Positions 1 through 5,171 of a stretch of 5,171 bases of DNA are shown here, one piece after another. The first letter of the stretch is position 1. Each line of letters starts with the position of its first letter. The DNA comes from Lachnospiraceae bacterium (GTDB taxonomy: Bacteria > Bacillota > Clostridia > Lachnospirales > Lachnospiraceae). The notes below the pieces were generated by a model. The model searched no databases, was not told where the DNA came from, and saw nothing but the letters and a program-made list of their open reading frames with translations. A program made the position numbers and the translations under genes. The DNA lies in contig JAILFQ010000089.1 in the NCBI GenBank assembly GCA_024697505.1, positions 1 to 5,171 on the forward strand, written 5' to 3'.

Positions 1-66
1 CTTAAAGGAAGAGAAAAGCTTAAAGGCTACGATGTACAAAGCGTAGTAGCTTATGAAGGAAAGTAA
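1..66 (+). CDS. apt: Adenine phosphoribosyltransferase, C-terminal end (partial)
   Basis: The window opens inside a reading frame whose last 21 residues begin LKGREKLKGYDV and end AYEGK before a TAA at 64-66. The GREKLxGYDVxS pattern is the usual C-terminal tail of bacterial adenine phosphoribosyltransferase, the cytoplasmic purine-salvage enzyme that makes AMP from adenine and PRPP. The catalytic PRPP-binding region lies upstream of the window and cannot be checked. The identification rests on this short tail and on gene order: apt commonly sits just before relA in Firmicutes. The stop codon lies inside the left arm of a hairpin (60-88), so a terminating ribosome would physically cover that structure. 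The 99-nt gap to relA is the only gap in the window, so read-through into relA is possible but unproven. Confidence 0.8.
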   Translation, partial: LKGREKLKGYDVQSVVAYEGK

Positions 67-88
67 ATCTGCGAAGCAGATTTACTTT
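60..88 (+). terminator. Perfect hairpin over the apt stop codon; possible weak terminator or attenuator
   Basis: AAGTAAATCTGC (61-72) and GCAGATTTACTT (76-87) are exact reverse complements around a GAA loop, and A60-T88 extends the stem to 13 bp. The tip reads GCGAAGC, known as an unusually stable mini-hairpin. If only the inner ATCTGC/GCAGAT stem is counted, the following TTACTTTGTT is a T-rich tract, so this could be a modest intrinsic terminator for apt. The stem is A/T-rich and lacks a clean run of Ts outside it, so strong termination is doubtful. It may instead be a stabilising 3' end, an attenuator or a copy of a dispersed palindromic repeat. The structure itself is seen directly; its role is inferred. 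Confidence 0.45.
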
Positions 89-117
89 GTTCTCGTGAGT
101 CAAAGACTCGCGAGAAC
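89..117 (+). repeat. Second near-perfect 13-bp hairpin, directly abutting the first
   Basis: GTTCTCGTGAGTC (89-101) pairs with GACTCGCGAGAAC (105-117) around an AAA loop. Twelve pairs are Watson-Crick and one is a T96-G110 pair, a G-U wobble in RNA. In double-stranded DNA this is the only mismatch in the palindrome. It begins at the base after the first hairpin ends, so the two stems could stack end to end in the transcript. It is followed by TTCCTTGTG, which is only mildly T-rich, so it is not a convincing terminator. No open reading frame or known riboswitch pattern is apparent here. It could be part of a dispersed intergenic element or a leader structure for relA. Confidence 0.5.
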
Positions 118-158
118 TTCCTTGTGAATATATTCCGCGAAGTAAATATGAAAGGAGG
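117..158 (+). promoter_or_regulatory. Candidate anti-Shine-Dalgarno pairing in front of relA
   Basis: CTTCCTT (117-123) can pair with AAGGAGG (152-158), the core of the relA ribosome binding site: six Watson-Crick pairs and one G-U (T118-G157), closing a loop of about 28 nt. C117 is also the last base of the preceding hairpin, so at least six pairs remain if that hairpin stays closed. Pairings of this length near a purine-rich binding site can arise by chance. The complementarity is visible in the sequence; a regulatory function is inference only. Confidence 0.25.
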
Positions 159-159
159 T
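151..159 (+). promoter_or_regulatory. Strong ribosome binding site that fixes the relA start
   Basis: AAAGGAGGT carries the full AGGAGG core (153-158), seven bases before the ATG at 166. It decides the relA start: an in-frame GTG at 124 and an ATG at 148 lie upstream, but the binding site would then fall inside or after those codons. The resulting protein begins MAEEKTYKY. Confidence 0.88.
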
Positions 160-165
160 AATATC

Positions 166-2460
166 ATGGCAGAAGAAAAGACTTACAAATACGTTTTAAA
201 GAAGCCTATGGAAGATAAGTCTCTCAGTACGCCTGCGGACTTTACAGATCCGGAAGTGCTTTACAAAAAGCTTATAGACACAATTTATTCGTATCGTCCC
301 GGCACAGATATATCCATGATAGAAAAAGCCTACAATTTGGCCAGGGACCTCCATAAAGACCAGTTAAGAAAGTCCGGAGAGCCGTATATTATGCATCCGC
401 TTTGTGTGGCAATAATTCTTGCGGAACTGGAACTGGATAAGGAAACCATCATTGCGGGAATTCTCCATGACGTGGTAGAAGATACAAATTGCACAATCGA
501 GGATGTTGCAAGAGAGTTTAACGACGAGATAGCCCTTCTTGTAGACGGAGTAACAAAACTTACTCAGTTGAATTACGATGTGGACAAGGTGGAACTTCAG
601 GCTGAAAACCTCAGAAAAATGTTCCTTGCAATGGCAAAAGACATCAGAGTGATAATGATAAAGCTTGCGGACAGACTGCACAACATGAGAACCATGCAGT
701 ATCAGACTCCTACAAAGCAAATAGAAAAATCCCGCGAAACAATGGATATTTACGCACCTCTTGCACAGAGGCTGGGTATTTCCAAAATAAAGATAGAGCT
801 GGACGATATTTCTTTAAGCTACATTGAACCTCAGGCGTACCAGGATCTTGAAAAGAAGATCGCAATGCGTAAGAGCGACAGAGAAGGCTTTGTTTCGGAA
901 ATAATAGATAATGTCGCGGATAAACTGGAAGAAGCGGAAATACACTGTCAGATAGACGGACGTGTTAAGCATTATTTCAGCATTTACAAAAAAATGAAGA
1001 ATCAAAACAAGACTCTGGACCAGATTTACGACTTATTTGCGGTCAGAGTTATTGTGGAATCCGTAAAAGACTGCTACGCGGTTCTGGGACTTTTACACGA
1101 AATGTATAAGCCGATTCCGGGCCGCTTTAAAGACTATATTGCCATGCCAAAGGCAAACATGTATCAGTCCCTTCACACAACCCTTATTGCTCCTAACGGC
1201 ACGCCTTTCGAAATTCAGATAAGGACCTTCGAAATGCATCGTACCGCAGAATACGGTATTGCTGCCCACTGGAAGTATAAAGAGGCTCAAAGCGGCGTAA
1301 CCACAACCGCAAATGAGGAAGAGAAGCTTACATGGCTCAGGCAGATTCTTGAATGGCAAAAGGATATGTCGGATTCCAAGGAGTTCTTAAGCGGACTTAA
1401 AAATGACCTTAACCTCTTCTCGGATACGGTGTATTGCTTTACTCCTACGGGAGACGTAAAGAATCTTCCGTCCGGCTCCACACCTGTGGACTTTGCTTAC
1501 GCAATTCATTCCGCAGTAGGCAATAAAATGGTAGGGGCAAGAGTTAACGGAAAACTTGTTAATATAGACTATCATATTCAAAACGGCGACAGAATAGAGA
1601 TCATTACTTCTCAGAATTCCAAGGGCCCGAGCAGAGACTGGCTTTCCATTGTAAGAAGTACTCAGGCCAAAAACAAGATAAACCAGTGGTTTAAGTCCGA
1701 ACTTAAGGAAGACAACGTTCAGCATGGAAGAGAACTTCTTCTTGCCTACTGTAAGACAAAAGGCCTTAATCCTGCGGAGCTGTTTAAACCGGATTTTGAA
1801 GAAGTTGTTATGCACAAGTATGGCTTTAACGATTGGGATTCCATACTTGCAACCGTAGGCCATGGTGCCTTAAAGGAAGGCCAGATAGTAAACCGTCTCC
1901 AGGAAGAGCTTAATAAAAAGCTTAGAAAGGAAATGACGGATGCGAAGGTAATTGAAACCATAAATGAAGTTAAAGAGAATAAGCAGCCTATTTCTGTAAA
2001 AGCCAAGTCCGGAATAGTCGTTCAGGGACTTGATGATGTGGCTGTTCATTTCTCCAAGTGTTGTTCTCCTGTACCGGGAGATGAAATTGTGGGTTATGTT
2101 ACCAGGGGACGCGGCGTTTCCATACACAGAACGGACTGTGTAAATATCATTAACGCACCGGAGGAAGAAAGAGAAAGATTTATTCCTGCGGAGTGGGATT
2201 CCACAGGGAAGCGTGAAGATGTTTATTATACAGAGATCGTTATTTATGCCATTAACAGAAGCGGTGTGCTCCTTGATATTACAAGAATACTCACCGAAGA
2301 AGAAATAGATATTAAGAGTGTAAACAGCCGTACCAGCAAGCAGGGCAGGGCTACCATCACACTTGGTTTTAATGTGGCAAATTCCGCCCAGCTTACAAAG
2401 ATCATTACAAAGATAAGAGCGGTAGACAGCATTATAGACATAGAAAGGACCAGCGGCTGA
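166..2460 (+). CDS. relA: Bifunctional (p)ppGpp synthetase/hydrolase (RelA/SpoT family)
   Basis: This 764-residue protein has the full long-RSH layout. It makes (p)ppGpp from ATP and GTP/GDP during starvation and hydrolyses it, in the cytoplasm and on ribosomes. The HD hydrolase domain (about 40-200) has R68, H77, H101-D102 and D169 in the LADRLHN motif, the expected metal and substrate ligands. The synthetase domain (about 255-370) has KHYFSIYKKM, RFKD at 320-323, YQSLHTT at 333-339 and E349 in EIQIRT. RFKD is the RxKD signature of bifunctional enzymes, not the ExDD of synthetase-only RelA. A TGS domain covers about 420-482. The zinc-finger segment has C632, C633, H654 and C658, and an ACT domain fills about 687-764. 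Nothing catalytic looks lost, so both activities are expected. Length is near the usual 720-780. The start at 166 is set by the ribosome binding site. The TGA overlaps the next ATG by one base, so the downstream gene is probably co-transcribed. Names used for such proteins include rel and relA; spoT is a homologue. Confidence 0.97.
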   Translation: MAEEKTYKYVLKKPMEDKSLSTPADFTDPEVLYKKLIDTIYSYRPGTDISMIEKAYNLARDLHKDQLRKSGEPYIMHPLCVAIILAELELDKETIIAGILHDVVEDTNCTIEDVAREFNDEIALLVDGVTKLTQLNYDVDKVELQAENLRKMFLAMAKDIRVIMIKLADRLHNMRTMQYQTPTKQIEKSRETMDIYAPLAQRLGISKIKIELDDISLSYIEPQAYQDLEKKIAMRKSDREGFVSEIIDNVADKLEEAEIHCQIDGRVKHYFSIYKKMKNQNKTLDQIYDLFAVRVIVESVKDCYAVLGLLHEMYKPIPGRFKDYIAMPKANMYQSLHTTLIAPNGTPFEIQIRTFEMHRTAEYGIAAHWKYKEAQSGVTTTANEEEKLTWLRQILEWQKDMSDSKEFLSGLKNDLNLFSDTVYCFTPTGDVKNLPSGSTPVDFAYAIHSAVGNKMVGARVNGKLVNIDYHIQNGDRIEIITSQNSKGPSRDWLSIVRSTQAKNKINQWFKSELKEDNVQHGRELLLAYCKTKGLNPAELFKPDFEEVVMHKYGFNDWDSILATVGHGALKEGQIVNRLQEELNKKLRKEMTDAKVIETINEVKENKQPISVKAKSGIVVQGLDDVAVHFSKCCSPVPGDEIVGYVTRGRGVSIHRTDCVNIINAPEEERERFIPAEWDSTGKREDVYYTEIVIYAINRSGVLLDITRILTEEEIDIKSVNSRTSKQGRATITLGFNVANSAQLTKIITKIRAVDSIIDIERTSG

Positions 2461-3080
2461 TGAAGGTTTTACAGTTTACTCTCGGTCCGGTTTCGACCAA
2501 TACATACATTGTATATGATGAAGAATCCAAAGAAGCGGTTATTATAGACCCGGCGGATTCTCCGGAAGTACTTAGAAGGGCAATAGATATGAACGGTCTG
2601 TACCCTTCGGCCATACTTTTAACTCATGGACATTTTGACCATATAGGTGCGGTTTCCGCAATGAGAGATGCCTACATGATCCCTGCTCTTATTTATACAG
2701 ATGACAAGGAACTTATGGAGGACGAAGAAGCAAATGTTTCCGCTATGTTTGGCGAGGGCTTTTCGGAATGGGCAAACACCTGTATATATAACGGCCAGAT
2801 ATTGCAGTATTTGGACGAACGTTTTATATGCATTGCAACTCCGGGACATACGGCAGGAAGCTGTTGCTTTTATGATGAGAAGGATAAATTATTGTTTTCC
2901 GGAGACACACTCTTTTTTGAGAGCGTTGGAAGAACGGATTTCCCTACAGGAAGCGCGGCTCAGCTTTCCCGCTCCATAAAGGAAAGACTTTTTACTTTAC
3001 CGGATGATGTTAGGGTTTTACCCGGTCATGGCCCGGAGACGACCATAGGTCATGAGAAAGAAAATAACTTTTTGGTATGA
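2460..3080 (+). CDS. MBL-fold metallo-hydrolase, glyoxalase II-like
   Basis: This 206-residue protein has every metal ligand of a binuclear metallo-beta-lactamase-fold hydrolase: THGHFDH (H56, H58, D60, H61), H130 in TPGHTAGS, D149 in FSGDTLF, and H190 in LPGHGPET. The N-terminal LGPVSTNTYIV strand and the VGRTDFPTGS segment are typical of the short glyoxalase II-like group that includes Bacillus YqgX. It lacks the extra C-terminal substrate domain of full-length hydroxyacylglutathione hydrolase. Clostridia often lack glutathione, so the true thioester or other substrate is unknown and I give no symbol. No signal peptide or membrane segment is seen, so it is cytoplasmic. The start overlaps the relA stop as TGATG; AGAAAGGA (2442-2449) ten bases upstream is a fair binding site. 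The end overlaps hemZ, so this gene is embedded in the operon. Confidence 0.92.
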   Translation: MKVLQFTLGPVSTNTYIVYDEESKEAVIIDPADSPEVLRRAIDMNGLYPSAILLTHGHFDHIGAVSAMRDAYMIPALIYTDDKELMEDEEANVSAMFGEGFSEWANTCIYNGQILQYLDERFICIATPGHTAGSCCFYDEKDKLLFSGDTLFFESVGRTDFPTGSAAQLSRSIKERLFTLPDDVRVLPGHGPETTIGHEKENNFLV

Positions 3081-4591
3081 TGGATTTAATATTGCTTGGA
3101 GAAGAGGAATACGAGCAGGATATACGCCCGCTTGTTAAAGCCTTTTATCCGGATGTGGAATTTAATATTATAAGAGACGGGGCTGTTGCAGAGGAGACCG
3201 TTAAATCTTCAAAAGAGTACTTTCTTTTTGTACTTAACAGCCACGAATACAAGATAGAACTTTGCATTGGCGACTTTATGGAAAGCGCCGGGGAGCGATT
3301 CGAAGATAAAAATGATGATCTTTACCACAATAATGATGAGCTTCCGGACAGAAGAATGTACAGGAATTATCTGCACAGAGAGATGTACCGCCTTATGGAA
3401 AAGCACACAGGAAAGGGCCTTCCATGGGGAACGCTTACCGGAATCCGTCCAACAAAGCTTGCACTTGACAGGCTTTTTAACGGAGAAAAGCCGGTGGAGA
3501 TCGCAGATCATTTCAGAAAAGAATATCTTTGTTCTTCTGAAAAAACAGCACTTTGCATAAGAGTTGCAAATATGGAAAAGAGTTTGCTTGACGGGATAGA
3601 CAAGCAGGAAACCTACAGCCTTTATGTGGGAGTTCCCTTTTGTCCGAGTATATGCCTTTACTGCTCCTTTTCATCATTTCCGTTAAAGCAGTACGAAAAA
3701 TATGTGGAACCTTATATTGAGGCACTTTGCAAGGAAATAGATTTTGCTTCCTCCTGTTTTCCAAAGAAGAAGCTTATAAGCATATATTTTGGCGGTGGTA
3801 CACCTACCACTCTTTCTGCGGACCAGCTTTCCAGAGTTATAAGAAAGATAAAGGCAAGCTTTGATCTGTCCTGCCTTAAGGAATGGACTGTGGAAGCGGG
3901 AAGACCGGACAGCATTACCTATGACAAACTTAAGGTTTTAAAGGATGAAGGAATTTCCAGAATATCCATTAATCCTCAGACCATGCAGCAAAAAACTCTG
4001 GACCTTATTGGCAGAAAGCATACGGTGGAAGATATTTTAAATGTATACAAGATGGCCAGAGACCTGGGTTTTGATAATATAAATACAGACCTTATTATAG
4101 GTCTTACAGGGGAAAAGCTGGAGGATGTGGAAAGCACTCTTGAGGCAATAGAGCCGCTTGCGCCGGAAAACATTACCGTACATGCTCTGGCTCTTAAACG
4201 TGCGGCCCGTCTTAACGCGGAAATGGATAAGTACAGAGATCTTCGTTCGACTCAGTCTGTTCTTATGGCAAAGGCCTGCGAAAATTTTATGGCAAAGCAT
4301 GGTTACGGCCCGTATTACATGTACAGGCAAAAGAATATGACAGAAAACCTGGAAAATGTGGGCTATTCCCTTCCCGGCCATGAAGGTCTTTACAATATCC
4401 TGATGATGGAAGAATACCACACGATCCTTGCCCTGGGAACCAACGGCTCTTCAAAATTTGTCTTTCCGGAAACGGACAGGATAGAAAGAGTGGAAAATGT
4501 TAAGAGTGTAAAGGATTATGTGGAACGTATAGATGAAATGATAGAAAGAAAGCGGGAGTTTTTATGTCGAAATACAATATTATGCCGGTAA
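3077..4591 (+). CDS. hemZ: HemZ-type radical SAM protein (coproporphyrinogen dehydrogenase-like)
   Basis: This 504-residue cytoplasmic protein is a HemN/HemW-superfamily radical SAM enzyme. The 4Fe-4S cluster motif is C189-x3-C193-x2-C196, preceded by Y183 in LYVGVPFC. GGGTPT (239-244) is the SAM-binding glycine motif. INPQT (299-302 onward), D338 in INTDLIIGL, and GYGPYYMYRQKN (409-420) with the later ENVGY and MEEYHTILALG are features of the HemZ branch. The long N-terminal region with LPWGTLTGIRPTK (115-127) also separates HemZ from the shorter HemW and HemN. The family is annotated as oxygen-independent coproporphyrinogen III dehydrogenase, but that activity is weakly supported and many clostridia carrying it have no heme pathway, so function here is uncertain. 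The frame starts ATGATG; either 3077 (four-base ATGA overlap) or 3080 (TGATG) is possible. No good binding site lies at the right distance, which points to coupling with the upstream gene. The last 28 bases overlap the next gene. Confidence 0.93.
   Translation: MMDLILLGEEEYEQDIRPLVKAFYPDVEFNIIRDGAVAEETVKSSKEYFLFVLNSHEYKIELCIGDFMESAGERFEDKNDDLYHNNDELPDRRMYRNYLHREMYRLMEKHTGKGLPWGTLTGIRPTKLALDRLFNGEKPVEIADHFRKEYLCSSEKTALCIRVANMEKSLLDGIDKQETYSLYVGVPFCPSICLYCSFSSFPLKQYEKYVEPYIEALCKEIDFASSCFPKKKLISIYFGGGTPTTLSADQLSRVIRKIKASFDLSCLKEWTVEAGRPDSITYDKLKVLKDEGISRISINPQTMQQKTLDLIGRKHTVEDILNVYKMARDLGFDNINTDLIIGLTGEKLEDVESTLEAIEPLAPENITVHALALKRAARLNAEMDKYRDLRSTQSVLMAKACENFMAKHGYGPYYMYRQKNMTENLENVGYSLPGHEGLYNILMMEEYHTILALGTNGSSKFVFPETDRIERVENVKSVKDYVERIDEMIERKREFLCRNTILCR
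4554..4558 (+). promoter_or_regulatory. Ribosome binding site inside hemZ for the HD-GYP gene
   Basis: GGGAG lies five bases before the ATG at 4564 and inside the hemZ coding sequence. It favours 4564 over the next in-frame ATG at 4582, which has no such site. Spacing is slightly short but acceptable. Confidence 0.6.
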
Positions 4592-5171
4592 CTCAGGAAA
4601 TATCCGGAATCCTTTCAAAACTTAATATTGTTATTCCTGTTCAGGAAGACTTCTATGATGCGGCAGACCATGGAGAGCTTGTAAGACTTTTGGTGCTTAT
4701 GCTCTGCAACCAGATGGGAATAGAAGATGAGGAAAGGGAAATCTGCCTTGCGGCAGCAGGTATTCACGATATCGGAAAGCTTAAGATAGGTGATAATCTT
4801 TATGGTCGTAAGAAATCTGCTTTCCATATTGAGGAAGTCAAGTACATGAGAATGCATGCCGAGATAGCCAAGGAGATGCTTGAAGAATGTAATTATCCGA
4901 AAAAGGTGATAGAGGCGGTTTATCATCATCATGAGAATTATGATGGAAGCGGATATCCGGACAATCTCCAGGGAGAAGGTATTCCTCGCTCAGCAAGGAT
5001 CTTAAGAATATGTGATGCCTTTGCGGCACTTATTTCGGACCGTCCCTACAGAAAGGCCTTTGACATGGATACGGCTCTTTCAATGATGACAGATGATATA
5101 AGATTTTACGATGTTTCAATTTTCCTTGATTTTATGAAGATTTATAATTCCGATGATTTTACAAAGGCGAT
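4564..5171 (+). CDS. HD-GYP domain protein, probable c-di-GMP phosphodiesterase (5' part)
   Basis: An open frame begins MSKYNIMPVTQ at 4564 and runs 202 codons to the window edge with no stop, so the C-terminus is unknown. It matches the HD-GYP branch of the HD superfamily, whose members mostly hydrolyse cyclic di-GMP. Visible ligands are H36, H68-D69 with K72 (HDIGKL, 68-73), H98, H122-H123 and D151; the GYP signature HHENYDGSGYP spans 122-132 and RPYRKAF starts at 160. The spacing between these residues fits active members. Two points are off pattern: the residue four before H36 is D32 where many members have Glu, and the loop after HDIGK lacks the usual KPGxLT. Only about 30 residues precede the domain, so there is no N-terminal receiver or membrane sensor. 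The start overlaps hemZ by 28 bases, so it is in the same operon. Substrate could also be another cyclic dinucleotide. The domain call is firm, the exact reaction less so. Confidence 0.9.
   Translation, partial: MSKYNIMPVTQEISGILSKLNIVIPVQEDFYDAADHGELVRLLVLMLCNQMGIEDEEREICLAAAGIHDIGKLKIGDNLYGRKKSAFHIEEVKYMRMHAEIAKEMLEECNYPKKVIEAVYHHHENYDGSGYPDNLQGEGIPRSARILRICDAFAALISDRPYRKAFDMDTALSMMTDDIRFYDVSIFLDFMKIYNSDDFTKA

Noticed and set aside
89..126. Second hairpin as a strong intrinsic terminator for apt
   Set aside because: The bases after the stem, TTCCTTGTG, do not form a convincing T-run, and no clear promoter follows to drive relA, so a full stop here is unlikely.
122..150. Possible sigma-70 promoter for relA (TTGTGA at 122-127 with TAAATA or AATATG near 143-150)
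   Set aside because: Spacing is 15 bases to the better -10 candidate and the 17-base alternative is a poor match; transcription would also start within or after the ribosome binding site. Not supported as a promoter.
124..165. Upstream in-frame starts for relA: GTG at 124 and ATG at 148, adding up to 14 residues
   Set aside because: Neither has a ribosome binding site, and the AGGAGG at 153-158 would lie inside the coding part; it is ideally placed for the ATG at 166.
1387..1863. 158-codon open frame on the minus strand inside relA, and similar minus-strand frames elsewhere
   Set aside because: They lie wholly opposite strongly conserved coding sequence, have no recognisable domain, and are explained by codon bias on the other strand.
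2701..2979. 92-codon plus-strand frame inside the MBL gene
   Set aside because: It is the out-of-frame shadow of the MBL hydrolase, whose metal ligands are intact in the main frame; no homology-like motif seen.
1..5171. CRISPR arrays, tRNA or rRNA genes, insertion sequences, prophage parts, or a novel defence system
   Set aside because: No regularly spaced repeats, RNA gene motifs, transposase frames or terminal repeats were seen; every long frame maps to a recognised housekeeping or signalling family.

Overview
This window looks like chromosomal DNA from an anaerobic member of the Firmicutes, most likely a Clostridia/Lachnospiraceae relative (Butyrivibrio, Pseudobutyrivibrio or Roseburia-like). 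The evidence is moderate-to-low GC, heavy AGA/AAA/ATA codon use, a strong AGGAGG ribosome binding site, and the gene order apt - relA - metallo-beta-lactamase-fold hydrolase - hemZ, which I recall from clostridial genomes. The exact genus cannot be read from the sequence. All genes are on the + strand and the window is nearly all coding.

Layout. (1) 1-66: last 21 codons and stop of apt (adenine phosphoribosyltransferase). (2) 67-165: the only real intergenic gap. Two near-perfect hairpins stand back to back (60-88 and 89-117); the first swallows the apt stop codon. After them come a possible anti-Shine-Dalgarno pairing and a consensus ribosome binding site. (3) 166-2460: relA, a full-length bifunctional (p)ppGpp synthetase/hydrolase with intact HD, synthetase, TGS, zinc-finger and ACT domains. 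(4) 2460-3080: a 206-residue glyoxalase II-like MBL-fold hydrolase. (5) 3077-4591: hemZ, a radical SAM protein of the HemN/HemW superfamily. (6) 4564 to the window edge: the first 202 codons of an HD-GYP domain protein, a likely cyclic-di-GMP phosphodiesterase, running off the right end with no stop.

The last four genes overlap by 1, 4 and 28 nt, so they are almost certainly co-transcribed and partly translationally coupled. The theme is nucleotide stress signalling and housekeeping: purine salvage (Apt), (p)ppGpp turnover (RelA) and probable c-di-GMP turnover (HD-GYP), with two conserved enzymes of uncertain substrate between them. The genes themselves are ordinary. The parts most worth a second look are the structured apt-relA leader, which can be drawn in two mutually exclusive folds that differ in whether the relA ribosome binding site is free, and a second-messenger phosphodiesterase sitting in the stringent-response operon.
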